Positions 7,018 to 16,234 of a stretch of 19,151 nt of DNA are shown piece by piece; positions within the stretch are counted from its first letter, which is position 1, and each line of letters begins with the position of its first letter. Origin of the DNA: Spirogloea muscicola. Taxonomy: Eukaryota > Streptophyta > Zygnematophyceae > Spirogloeales > Spirogloeaceae. The notes under the pieces are model-generated. The model worked only from the letters and a program-made list of their open reading frames with translations. It ran no database searches and was not told where the DNA came from. Made by a program: the position numbers and the translations under genes. The stretch is taken from the NCBI GenBank assembly GCA_009602725.1, contig WELB01000039.1, positions 163,240 to 182,390 on the forward strand. The letters run 5' to 3'.

Positions 7018-9841
7018 ATGCGCCTGACTGGCGGCCCGCTGGTCCGGGGCCTGCGGCTGGCGGGCCGGCACCTCGGGCCTCCACCATCGCCGCGGCTGCT
7101 CGCCTCCGGTCGTGGCCACGCCGTTGTCCTCCGCCGGCCAGCCTCCTTGAAGCCAACTGGGCGCCCATCGCCGCCTCGGCCGCGCCCCAATGGCAGAGGC
7201 CTCCTGCCAAGTACGTGTAGTCGTCAGTGGCCCGGCGTTTGCAAGGGCGGCGGTCACTCCCCATCGTTTGGAAGAAATGCGAAGTCCGAAACGTGGGCTG
7301 CGGCAGTGGCCAGTGGCCAAAGGCGCGTGCAAGGGCTGTGTCACGCTTGTGTGGACTCCGAGCTGTTGCTGGAGGTGCAAGATAGTTCCAGGTCAAGCCT
7401 GCACGACGAGGGCTGCAGGACTGCCAGTGGCAGGACACCGCCGGAAGGTGGTCAACGAGAAGCTGCAGGGCCGAGCGAGCAGCAGGAAGGCCAGCAGCCG
7501 CCACTGCCAGCCGCATGCTCGCATGCTGCACTCAGGACCAGCGGTGGCCAGCGGGCCGGCGGTGGCGGCCCACGCCAGCTGCCATTCAAGCCCCTACTGA
7601 AGCCGGAGAAGTGCACGGTGCCGATCGAGCAGCCGTTCTCCGAGCTTGGCCTCAAGGATATCCAGGAGCAGGTGCAGCCCTTGCATGACCTCAGGTCTAG
7701 GCCCGAAGTTGCTGCAAGGGGATGTGGGACACAGGGCTTGCATGGAAGATAAGAGAAGGCCCCGTTGCTGCCGACCAATGAGTTGCGGAGCCTCCTGTGG
7801 CCCAGTTGTTTATCTGGAGCAAGTGCAGTGCAACTGTATTGCAGATGGGCAGACCTCCATCTGTCCGATTTCATATTACCAGTCATCAAATAGATATCTC
7901 CATCGTGTGGGTGCAATAAGTGCTATGCATCCAGCAGTAAACGTCTTATCTGAAACCTTCAAACTGTGCTTTGGTCTGTCTGCCTGCCTGTGCTTAGGTG
8001 GGTGGCTGCAGGGTGCGACAGCATGTAAATCCCCTCAAGGCCTCACTGATGGTGAGCCGCTCCTCCAGGAGGTCACCCAGCTACTCTTGCACAATGCAGG
8101 GAGTGCCACGCTGAGCCCGCCAATCGGCTGCTCCATGCTGAAGTCCAACCTTGGACAGCCCAGCCGCCGCAGCATGGCGAAGCTGCGGCGGCTGACTGTA
8201 ACGTCCAGAGGGGCAATGGCAGACGCCGGTGGAGGTCCCAGACTGGTCGGAGGTGTTTGCTGACCCAACGCTCCCCCTCAGCGTGGACATTGGCTGCGGT
8301 AAGCACGCAGAGCCTTTTGGTCCTCAGGGATAGTGGTCTGATGACTGGCATGAAGGCTCGGCCATCATCCATCGTGCTCAATCTGCTGGACTGCGAAGAT
8401 GCGGCAGGAGGAGGGGTGCCTTCCACTCAGATTTGCCTGCTTGAGGAGGATGAGGAAGTAACACACATTTGATGTTACTGTAAACATATACAGGAGGAAA
8501 TCAGTATGAAGGGTATGGTAGTTTGCATCTAGTTGCTGCCAAAGGCTGAGCACTATCTCAGGAGCTTTTCTGTCTTGACGTTGAGCTCGAGAAATATTTT
8601 CTCAGGCAGCGGCCGGCTGCTGATGGTGCTAGCCAAGCGCAGCAATGGGCTTGAGAATTACCTTGGCCTTGAGATACGTGAGCGGGTCAGTCCCTTGATC
8701 TCGTCAGCCCTGTTGCTAGCCAGTTGCAAGGGCCAACTGCCTGCCTAGCTAGCAGCGGCGGGCTGCGAGGCCCTGTCCCATGTGTGCGTCAAGCCAGCTG
8801 GTCTACAGGCAGTCGCGATACAATACTCCATGTGATGCCGAGGCTCGTCACCTTTCTTCACTCCATGACTGTCTCTTCTCCAGCTTGTGGAGCGCTGCCT
8901 GCTGTGGACTCAGGAGCTCTGCCTTTCAAACACGTATGTATTCTTATGTGCGCACTCTCTGCGCCAGCACCACGCGACTTGCTGCAGGGTCTTGTCTGGG
9001 CCCTGCTTTTGCATATTGTGCACAGCCTGGATAAAGAGAAGTTTAGACTGCTGTCACCAATCGCTAGCACTGGCCATCAAGTGCATACTGCGGTGTGGCG
9101 AGTGGACTGTCACAGCTGACTCGGTGCACTATGTCTTCTTGCCAGCCATTTCTTCGTGGCCAATGCCAGCATCTCCTTTGACAGCATCCTTGCCACGTAT
9201 CCTGGCAAGCTCAGGAACGTCTTCATACTGGTGAGATCTGTGGGGCACACGGCTGCAGGATATGTAAAACTTACACCTCTCATGCTCAAGTCGAGACTGC
9301 AGCCTCCAATCTTGGTGACAGGAGGATTGCCATTGTGATTGGAATTAAAAAGGTACCAAATCTGATGCTGTGGAGCCCGGTTGTGTTACGATAGTGCCCC
9401 GATCCGCACTTCAAGAAGCGGCATCAAAAGAGGCGGGTGCTGCAGGAGGACCTCGTCCAGGCGATCGTGAAGCGCTTGGAGCCAGGTGGCCAGGTCCTGA
9501 TTCATGCCTTGCAGTATTAAGTTCTCTCATTGGCAACAATATCTGCTTGAGCAGCTCTCGCAATCGACTCTGGTTCGGTTGATATTGAAGCTGGCATCTT
9601 ATGACAGGTCTTCATCCAGTCTGATGTGGAAGGAGTGGCACGCGATATGATGGACCAGCTGGAGCAGCACGCTGGGCCGTCGCTGACCCCTGCGCCGCAA
9701 CACCGCGACGGCACCGCAGCGTGCGCCGATGGGTGGTTGTTGGACAACCCGCTCGGTATTCCAACCGAGCGAGAGGTGTACGTGCTGAGCATGAAGGAGA
9801 AGATGTACCGCAGGTTGTACGTTAGAACCCCAGCGACTTGA
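7018..9841 (+). CDS. tRNA (guanine-N7)-methyltransferase, TrmB type, probably plastid-targeted
   Basis: Exons: 7018-7671 (probably split by an intron 7211-7468, GTACGT to GCTGCAG), 7998-8051, 8223-8298, 8606-8685, 8884-8933, 9146-9230, 9395-9493 and 9608-9841; all junctions are GT-AG and in frame. About 357 residues (443 if 7211-7468 is kept). The Arg/Ala/Ser-rich N-terminus with few acidic residues looks like a plastid transit peptide. Then follow VRQHVNPL, the SAM-binding VDIGCGSG, YLGLEIRER (the acidic residue that holds SAM ribose), the catalytic-region PDPHFKKRHQKRR, FIQSDV, and the C-terminal GIPTERE. These motifs, in this order, define TrmB, which makes m7G46 in tRNA variable loops. 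PDPHFKKRH and VRQHVNPL match the plant plastid-type paralogue better than the cytosolic Trm8 type. The start and the 7211-7468 intron are the uncertain parts. Confidence 0.93.
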
Positions 9842-9883
9842 CACGCTGACTGGCTCCTCTCTGACCTGCCCAAGTCACGACTT

Positions 9884-9945
9884 GACAAGCTGGCAAGAAA
9901 GCAGGACGGACTGCGACAAGCTGGCAGAAGAGCAGGGCGGACTGC
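9884..9945. repeat. Imperfect tandem duplication, 31-nt unit
   Basis: GACAAGCTGGCA...GGACTGC occurs at 9884-9914 and again at 9915-9945 with a few differences. It lies in the presumed 3' UTR of the methyltransferase gene. Confidence 0.75.
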
Positions 9946-10270
9946 GAGTGGTGGGAGGGGGGGACAGCTCATGGCAGCGTAGTGCTGGGTGCGTTTGTAC
10001 ACAGTTAGTGACCAATGGAAGTCCACGATAGACAGCGGATGCCTTTCTCCAAGGGCGGCTGTATAAGCCAGCCGAGTGTGTACAGAGGAAGTTGGAGGCT
10101 GGAGGATCAGCACTTAGTACGAGTTATTGTTGTGCACCCCTCGACCCTGAATCCTCGATTCTAAGGGTGTGGCAACAGGGTGTCTGTGGGACTCCCGGGA
10201 CGTGTGCTGGCATGGCAATGGCGAACAGTTGCGGCGAGTCTCCCCCAGGATGGGCGAGGTGGGTGGGGAA
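9946..10270. other. 3' flank of the methyltransferase gene, nothing recognised
   Basis: It contains a G-rich run near 9951-9963 and no TGTAA. Open frames are short and unlike known proteins. Confidence 0.4.
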
Positions 10271-10360
10271 GCAGGCGCACGGTGTGCATGAATCGAAAGG
10301 GAGGCCGAATCAAGCTAAACATTTAAAACGGTGTTCAGGCAAAAGCTAGTGCCAAGTATT
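10271..10360. repeat. Dispersed repeat family A, copy 4 (partial)
   Basis: It carries AGGCGCACGG, GCATGAATCGAAAGGGAGGCC and GTGTTCAGGC blocks in the order of 6149-6240, but is shorter and more diverged. Confidence 0.55.
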
Positions 10361-10461
10361 GGGCTACGCAGAGTGAAGGCCTATTTCAAGGGGGTTTACG
10401 GAATTGTGCGTCAGCCAGTTGATGGAAGACTGTGGCAACGAGGAGTAAGCACTACAGATCT

Positions 10462-10500
10462 AACATCTCATTCCTTTGGGCTGGCCTCTCACAGCCTTAC
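10462..10500 (+). repeat. Degenerate hairpin tail element
   Basis: ATTCCTTTGGGCTGGCCTCTCACAGCC. GGCTG (10479-10483) can still pair with CAGCC (10492-10496). The CTT end is missing. Confidence 0.55.
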
Positions 10501-10507
10501 TTAAGAT

Positions 10508-10570
10508 GAGCTGTTTCATTAGAAGATCAGTATCCGAGCAGACTTGGGTAGCCGGAGAATGAAACAGCTC
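10508..10570. repeat. 13-nt perfect inverted repeat
   Basis: GAGCTGTTTCATT at 10508-10520 and its exact reverse complement at 10558-10570, separated by 37 nt. It could form a hairpin in RNA or be the ends of a very small element. No transposase or target duplication is visible. Confidence 0.7.
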
Positions 10571-10787
10571 TTCTAGTGTAAGAAGAAGGTGTCGTGCTGA
10601 ATTCTGTCGACTGTTTATTTGTGTCGATCTGACTAGGACAGCTGACTTGGCTTGACACGTGGCCTCCTAGGCTGGCTCATCCACTTTTTGTGTGTGATTC
10701 ACGCTAAGGATGGAGGACCACTTCTCTCCCTTTCTCTCAATTCTTTTTCTCTCCTTTTCTCTCGGTGACCGCTCATCAAAAGCGGAT

Positions 10788-10833
10788 GACAACAACGACA
10801 ACAACGACGACAACAACAACAAAGACGACAGCG
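10788..10833. repeat. Low-complexity GAC/AAC triplet repeat
   Basis: Irregular GACAAC units. The frame from 10710 reads them as an Asp/Asn run within an otherwise unrecognised 113-codon open frame. I do not call that frame a gene. Confidence 0.75.
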
Positions 10834-11149
10834 GCGGAGCGACTACAAGGGCCAATGCCCACGCACGACGCCAACCTGGCGAAGACCGTTCAAAGCGCAA
10901 CGAGGGAAGCCTATCTACAGGCACCTCAACCACCAACAAGACCGTCAAGGTGGGCGCTACCGAAGCGGTTGGAAAGCGATCGTGGAACGGACTGCCGAAG
11001 ATCACCAATGTAAGGTCAGGTCGACCACTGGGTCGGGATGAACGGCCCTGATAGACAACCCTTTCCGCCTGCCAACCAGTGTAGCGAACGGCGCACCTGG
11101 CCAATCAGGTAGCGCTTGGGTTTTCTCCGCACCCAGCCCATGTCAGAGC

Positions 11150-11262
11150 GCGCGAGCGCAGCCAAGCAGTTCGCTTGGCAAACCTCACCCTCCTGCCGCG
11201 CCTGCACCCACCGTGTCGAGCTACTCCGACCTGATGTTGCTCACCCGGGGGTATTTTTGTAT
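11150..11262 (+). pseudogene. Possible C-terminal end of another LINE ORF2
   Basis: One frame ends in SYSDLMLLTRGY, like the SLSDLRLLTR end of the LINE copy at 11611-12087 and the SVSDLYVLTRG end on the minus strand near 18410. The part upstream is too diverged to trace. It is interrupted at 11264 by a minus-strand hairpin tail. Confidence 0.35.
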
Positions 11263-11263
11263 T

Positions 11264-11380
11264 AAGAGAAGAAGTGGCACTCCCAATGGGGGCAAGGGCT
11301 GCGAAAAGCCAGCCCAAAAAGAATGCACAAAGGTTCAGAGGGGCCTAAGAGCGGTGAGCAGCTACAAAGGGGCCTAAGGG
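11264..11380 (-). repeat. Hairpin tail element with full leader
   Basis: Read on the minus strand: a GGCCCCTTTGTAGCTGCTC leader, TTAGGCCCCTCTGAACC, the stem-loop at 11296-11315, then GGGAGTGCCACTTCTTCT. It is about 115 nt long and nearly identical to 12122-12233. Confidence 0.85.
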
Positions 11381-11551
11381 GGTATTGAGCTTCCTGTGAT
11401 TTCGTCGTGTCTTATTCTGTAAAAATGAGCAACGGATACTGCAGGGGCAAGGGTCCAGGGGTCTGAGGTTGGGTGAAGAACTCACCCCCTCTCCCATCTC
11501 GGGTGCCCCCTATACAGCCCGGTTACACGGTAGCCCAGTTACACGGTAGCG
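11381..11551. other. Spacer with a short tandem repeat
   Basis: GTTACACGGTAGC occurs at 11522-11534 and 11538-11550 (period 16) just before the LINE fragment begins. No gene is seen in the rest. Confidence 0.5.
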
Positions 11552-12087
11552 ATGGAGAACGCCTCGGTCATGCCAATCCTCGAGAGGGCTGACGGCACCA
11601 TACGCGTCGTGTGGACCTGGTGGCGTCCACGCCGGGAGGTGGCGCGCGGATCATAGCCGATGTAGTCACCACCGATGTGGTCGACCGCTCCAACCTGGGG
11701 CTCTCTGCCTCGCGGGCCGGCCACGCTGCCTCGAAGGCCGCTCGCTGCAAGGCGGCCAAGCACTCCGATCACCCACCTGCCGACGAGTTCGTCCCCTTGG
11801 CGGTGGACGTGCACCGGGCTCTTGGGTCCCAGTGGCTTGACCTATTGGCTAGGCTTGCGCGGCGGGCTGTGTCCCGCAGACGCGGCGAGCCAGCCGACTT
11901 CAACGCCGCGGGCTCGTGGGCTCAGGTATATCGGATGCGCCTCTCTGTATCCCTGCAGCGGTCCATGGCCCACGCTCTGCATCTGCGAGCTGGCCGTGCT
12001 CTCGCTGCGGGCTCTGGATTTCGTCAGGGTGATAGCTTCCCGGCAGCTAGTCTGTCGGATCTGAGGCTCCTCACTCGTACTTATTGA
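11552..12087 (+). pseudogene. C-terminal part of a LINE-type ORF2, frameshifted
   Basis: 11552-11610 encodes PILERADGTIRVV in one frame, and 11611-12087 continues as DLVASTPGGG in another. An extra GT in the CGTCGTGTGGAC stretch explains the shift. Later come DEFVPLAVDVHRALG and SLQRSMAHALHLRAGRAL, typical of the region after the reverse transcriptase of many plant and algal non-LTR elements. It stops at TGA 12085-12087. The polymerase domain is missing, so the copy is 5' truncated and dead. The family assignment rests on recalled pattern and on the two related fragments in this window (6404, 18405). Confidence 0.75.
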
Positions 12088-12121
12088 GTGATCCATCCTC
12101 CCCCTGTTTTACCATTGCATC
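12088..12121 (+). other. LINE 3' UTR
   Basis: GTGATCCATCCTCCCCCTG and the bases after it recur at 6476-6505 and, on the minus strand, at 13082-13112. This marks the 3' end of one LINE family. Confidence 0.75.
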
Positions 12122-12233
12122 CTCAGGCCCCTTTGTAGCTGCTCACCGCTCTTAGGCCCCTCTGAACCTTTGTGAATTCTTTTTGGGCTGGCTTTTCGCA
12201 GCCCTTGCCCCCATTGGGAGTGCCACTTCTTCT
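12122..12233 (+). repeat. Hairpin tail element, full-length copy after the LINE
   Basis: A CAGGCCCCTTTGTAGCTGCT leader, TTAGGCCCC, GAATTCTTTTTGG, the stem-loop at 12185-12204, GGGAGTGCCACTTCTTCT. It is the best complete representative (about 112 nt). Confidence 0.88.
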
Positions 12234-12236
12234 CCG

Positions 12237-12639
12237 ACAGACTGCGAGCCCGGCCACAAGAAGAAGGGCTCGCCCATTGAGAATATGGGCTATGGCCCTA
12301 AACCCACAAGGGCCCGGGTGGGTTAACTGGCACCCAGTCTAGCCTTAACGACCCGTTCACGATCTGTCGACGGCTATCAACGGGCTGTCACCGACAATCT
12401 ACCCATCCATCAGCAACCACTGACATACTGACGGTCCCCCCCGTCACTAGCAGCTGACGGTCACTACCCCCAGGCTATCGTGAGCCGTCTACGTTCCCGT
12501 CAACATACGGCTAACAACGCCGTCAAGGGAGTCTACAGCGCTGCCGCCTCCCGTCGCCGTTCCAGCGCCAGCATCATGCTGTCTCGCGCGTCACGACTTC
12601 GGGTTGCGCCGCTCTCAGCTCTACGGTGAATTCACGCTT
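12237..12639. other. Unassigned stretch rich in CCGTCA / TGACGG motifs
   Basis: Starts with a degraded minus-strand tail copy (AGAAGAAGGGCTCGCCCAT near 12260-12282). From about 12360 to 12520, CCGTCA, CTGACGG and related words recur every 10-30 nt in both orientations. No open frame of note. Confidence 0.45.
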
Positions 12640-12788
12640 CCCAGCCTGGTGAAGTGTCCGTCTCCAGGCATCTGTCAAGCCTTTCCTGCGGCACTGACAG
12701 GCAATTTACTTATCAGCCGGATGAGGTGTCTAGTCTCCAGGCATCTGTCAATACATTACTGCTGCATTGACATTCCAGCCATGTAACT
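12640..12788. repeat. Imperfect 73-nt tandem duplication
   Basis: TCTCCAGGCATCTGTCAA occurs at 12661-12678 and 12734-12751, with the surrounding 70 nt (CCAGCC...GTGTC before, GCA(C/T)TGACA after) also related. Two units, diverged by perhaps a quarter. Confidence 0.75.
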
Positions 12789-12840
12789 TCGTTACATATT
12801 CTCTCGCTGCCTAGCTGTGTGTTTTTTGTTTTTTCCGGCT

Positions 12841-12910
12841 TTTGGCATTGTCCATTCTTTCTGGGCTGGCTTTGCTGGCCCCCTTTCTCTATGGGCGCGC
12901 ACTTTCTTCA
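12841..12910 (+). repeat. Hairpin tail element, AAA/TTT-loop subtype
   Basis: CATTGTCCATTCTTTC, GGGCTGGCTTTGCTGGCCC (12863-12881), then CTTTCTCTATGGGCG. This is the plus-strand version of the subtype seen on the minus strand at 3449 and 6095; the stem is partly eroded. Confidence 0.6.
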
Positions 12911-12967
12911 CCGCGCCTGCGCCGACGACGCCTGCGTCTACTCGCGCCTGCGCCCGCGAGTGAAAGA

Positions 12968-13178
12968 AAGAAAGAAGTGGCACTCCCAATGGGGGCAAAG
13001 GCTGCGAAAAGCCAGCCCAAAAAGAATGCACAAAGGTTCAGAGGGGCCTAAGAGCGGCGAGCAGCTACAAAGGGGCCTGAGGATGCAATGGTAAAACAGG
13101 GGGAGGATGGATCACTCAATAAGTACGAGTGAGGAGCCTCAGATCCGACAGACTAGCTGCCGGGAAGCTATCACACTG
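12968..13178 (-). mobile_element. 5'-truncated LINE 3' end with hairpin tail, inverted
   Basis: The reverse complement of 12016-12233: last ORF2 codons (from GTGATAGCTTCCCGGCAGC), stop, 3' UTR, CAGGCCCC leader, stem-loop (13000-13017) and CTT end. With 12016-12233 it forms a 200-nt inverted repeat about 730 nt apart. The stem has lost one G-C pair. Confidence 0.85.
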
Positions 13179-13591
13179 ACACCTACGCGAGTGCGTAGAG
13201 CCCACGGCGCCCACGGCGCCCACTTGGTGAGCGTTGCGCGAACCCGCTAGCGACTGCGAGATGTCGTCTTTCTTCTGTGGTGAGCAGCCGTATCATTGTG
13301 CTGTTCTTTGCGAGTCTTATCTTCGGAGTGTTGTGCTCATTGCTCGAGCGCACGTCTTTGCATCGGTTGCTTGTGTGCATGTATTGGACTCAGTGCTTGT
13401 TAAATGACGAAGACGGATAAGGCGCGCCTTTCGGCCCCTTTTCAGTATTCACAAAAAAGGCGCACCTTTCGGCCCCTTTACAATATTGGGGAACCTAGAT
13501 AGGGCCGGTCTTCGGTCGGTCTCGTGACTGGAACACTGGTGACGGGAAACTCGGCATACAGTGGCACGTTCCATTTCGTTTGCCAAGCGAA
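13179..13591. other. Unassigned stretch before the gypsy element, with direct repeats
   Basis: It contains a CACGGCGCC tandem (13202-13220) and two copies of a roughly 25-nt unit, AAGGCGC(G/A)CCTTTCGGCCCC, at about 13419-13440 and 13453-13474. It could be leader or LTR sequence of the neighbouring retroelement, but no matching second LTR is found after 17850. Confidence 0.4.
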
Positions 13592-14136
13592 CTGTCCATC
13601 ACTCAACTGAAGACCCAGCTGCCACTTGTACTCAACAATTGGTTTATCAGCAGCAAGGGCTACAAATTTTGATTGCTATCTGTAATTTTCTTCCCTTACT
13701 TCATCAACAAATTGGAAGAGAGTCAGCATACGCCTATCAATAACTGTCATTGGAGCAGCTTGAGGTCGAAGACTACGCTCATTAAGCTACCCGTAGCATG
13801 TGATACTTGGTCTGCATGCGACCAAGCACACTGGTCAACCAAGTCATAGCATTCAGATCAAAAGCTTGACCTATAATTCAATTTTTCAGCACATGGGAGA
13901 AGTGACTGGGAGTGATGTCGCCAGGCCAGAAGCCCATACACTCTTCGCGCTCCCGAGGCGTTGGTGTAGCATAAACTTCCGGAGCATTAACAGGTGAAAT
14001 AAGTATCATTTCCTGGCCGATGATTCCATTCCGAATTCCGTAGCCGGCAGACCTGTCAGACGCCACAAAGGTAGGTAGTGTGCGCCGAGGTTGTCCAGCG
14101 CAATTGATTGGATGTTTCGTCACAAAATCTGGCACC
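13592..14136 (-). repeat. Left arm of a 545-nt inverted repeat (gypsy fragment)
   Basis: It is the reverse complement of 14230-14774, at more than about 90 percent identity by eye. On the minus strand it encodes the same methyltransferase-like segment (PTPREREECMGF, then GQAFDLNAMTWL, better preserved than in the right arm), followed by the linker that leads into reverse transcriptase. It ends where the RT-proximal homology of the right arm ends. Confidence 0.9.
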
Positions 14137-14580
14137 CGCGCAGCTTCTACAAGCCTGCATCAAACCTCACGAGCCGCATGAGGTGGCCAGAGTGGCACTT
14201 ATCCTTGATGCAGGAAGAAGGGTTCCACTGGTCCCAGACTTTGTGACGAAACATCCAATCAATCGCGCTGGACAACCTCGGCGCACACTACCTACCTTTG
14301 TGGCGTCTGACTGGTCTGCCGGCTACAGAATTCGGAATGGAATCATCGGCCAGGGAATGATACTTATGTCACCTGTTGACACTCCGGAAGTTTATGCTAC
14401 ACCAACGCCTCGCGAGCGCGAGAAGTGTATGGGCTTCTGGCCTGGCGACATCACTCCCAGTCACTTCTCCGATGTGCTGAAAAATAGTGATGTAAGTGAA
14501 GCTTTTGATCTGAATGCTCTGACTTAGTTGACCAGTGTGCTTGGTCGCATGCAGACCAAGTATCACATGCTACGGGTAGC
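14108..14580 (+). pseudogene. Retroelement segment resembling the end of a C5 cytosine methyltransferase
   Basis: The frame reads RRTLPTFVASDWSAGYRIRNG, then TPTPREREKCMGFWPG (14399-14449), then AFDLNAL (14501-14521), and stops at TAG 14525-14527, where the left arm has TGG. C5 methyltransferases end with motif IX (R-x-L-T-x-R-E-x-x-R-L-Q-G-F-P) and motif X (a GN-containing helix); the spacing and the RE...GF and GQAFDLNA patterns fit. Motifs I-VIII, including the catalytic PC, are not in the window's plus copy, so at most the C-terminal third is here. Other readings, such as an unrelated gag-pol linker, remain possible. Confidence 0.45.
14137..14229. other. Spacer of the inverted repeat
   Basis: 93 nt with no extension of the arm homology. 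In the plus direction the frame of the right arm is open through it (ILDAGRRVPL), so it may be original element sequence just upstream of the arm. Confidence 0.7.
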
Positions 14581-14774
14581 TTAATGAGCGTAGTCTTCGA
14601 CCTCAAGCTGCTCCAATGACAGTTATTGATAGGCGTATACTGACTCTCTTCCAATTTGTTGATGAAGGAAGGGAAGAAGATGACGAATAGCAATCAAGGC
14701 GTGTAGCCCTTGCTGCTGATAAACCAATTGTTGAGTACAAGTGGCAGCTGGGTCTTCAGTTGAGTGATGAACAG
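14230..14774 (+). repeat. Right arm of the 545-nt inverted repeat
   Basis: It pairs with 13592-14136. It starts at GGTCCCAGAC (left arm GGTGCCAGAT) and ends at ATGAACAG. Differences between arms are scattered substitutions, including TGG (left, rc of 13839-13841) against TAG (14525-14527) in the right arm. A transcript across both arms would fold into a long hairpin. Confidence 0.9.
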
Positions 14775-16156
14775 AAGCATCAACTAAGGATAATGCTGCA
14801 GGAGAATGTTGCATGCTTTGCTTTCTCAGCAGCCGACTTAGGTACTTATGTGGGTGCCAAGTTCCAAATTACTCTCAGCAAGGACAAGCCTATCTTCAGG
14901 AAGAGGTATACATTGTCTCCAATTGAGGATGAGCTTGTGAAAAAGAGATGTCAAGAATTGCTTGCCATTGACATGATAGAACCTTCCAATAATTCTTTCG
15001 CAGCACCTACAGTCCTGCCAGCGAAGAAGGACGAGCATGGCAACTACACTGACAGGCGTATGTGTGGCGACTACCGGTTGCTAAATGCAAATACACCATC
15101 GGATAGGTATCCAATGCCCACTCCAGCAGAGATCGTCAACCGCATTGGTTCCGCAAAGGTTTTCTCTGTCTTGGGTTTGAAAAATGGGTTCAACCAAATT
15201 GCAACTGAGCCTGGTGATAGACACAAAACTGCATTCTGGCGCGTAGATACACTTTATCAATGAATGATGCCTTTTGGACTGAAGAATGCACCATCTATGT
15301 TTCAGCGTGTTATGGACCAGGTGTTGAAAGGAGTTCCATACGCCAGATGTTACATAGACGATATTCTGATATTCTGTCATGAATTCGTTGAGCATGTGAC
15401 TCGTATTGACTCTCTTCTTTAAATGATATAGAGTTCAGGATTGAAGTGCCATCCAGGAAAATGCCGGTTTGCACTCTCTGAAGTCCATTATCTTGGTCAT
15501 CAGATAACGGAGAATGGTCTTTCTCCGCAAGATAGCAAGGTGCAAGCAATTCTGTCCATTCCTGCACCTACCAGTCTTACATCTTTGAGATCGTTTATTA
15601 GGACTTGCCAGTTTCTATCGTTGGTATACTGAGCATTTTAGCTCTCTGGCTCGTCCTCTCAACAGCCTTCTCAAAAAAAATCCGCCATGGCTATGGGGAT
15701 CTGAACAGGAAAACGCTTTTTGCCAGTTGAAGCACTCACTGACAACAGCTCCTGTTCTGCGTCGTCCTGATTATGATAAAGAGTTCCAGCTGCACACAGA
15801 CTGGAGCAAACTCGGCATGGGAGCTGTACTTGTTCAGCAGGACGAAGATCACCATGATTATGTCATTGCTTATGCAAGTCGTTCCAACAATGCTGCCCAA
15901 CGAATTACTCCGCTTATGAAGGCGAATGTCTTGCAGCTGTCTGGGCTGTCACGCAGTTTAGACCGTACTTAATTGGACGACCGTTCAAGCTCGTCACTAA
16001 TCATCAACCTTTGAAGCGGTTACTGACCACTAATCATTTGACTGGCAAATTAGCCCGATGGGCGCTACATTTGACAGAGTATCAGTTTGAGATTGTTCAT
16101 AAGCCAGGACTGCAGAATCTGGACGCAGATGCTCTCAGCCGCAACCCTATATAGGC
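14760..16156 (+). pseudogene. Gypsy reverse transcriptase and RNase H, broken
   Basis: RT: a FRKRYTLSPIE entry, the MCGDYRLLNANT block, FSVLGLKNGFNQI (usually LDL: the first catalytic Asp is Gly at 15174-15176), MPFGLKNAPSMFQR, YIDDILIF (catalytic pair intact, 15351-15362), LKCHPGKCRF. The connection ends at a frameshift near 15600. RNase H: TDWSK (Asp intact, 15799), YEGECLAAVWA (Glu intact, after another frameshift near 15915), TNHQPL (usually TDH: Asn at 15999-16001), DADALSR. In-frame stops are at 15261, 15420 and 15429. The family reverse-transcribes the element RNA in virus-like particles. Confidence 0.93.
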
Positions 16157-16234
16157 ATCCATGGAAGAGCAATTTTCTTTGCTTACAGTCGCTGTTGTGT
16201 CTGTACCTTTGAGTAGTCCTGCTTCTTATTTGGC

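Noticed and set aside
6832-7531. Long minus-strand open frames opposite the tRNA methyltransferase N-terminus
   Set aside because: Shadows of GC-rich coding sequence on the plus strand; no recognisable motif.
10710-11051. Open frame with an Asp/Asn-rich run
   Set aside because: Driven by a triplet repeat; no similarity to any protein I know, and it is surrounded by repeats.
13179-13591. LTR of the gypsy element
   Set aside because: No second copy after 17850, and no clear TG...CA ends or primer-binding site next to it.
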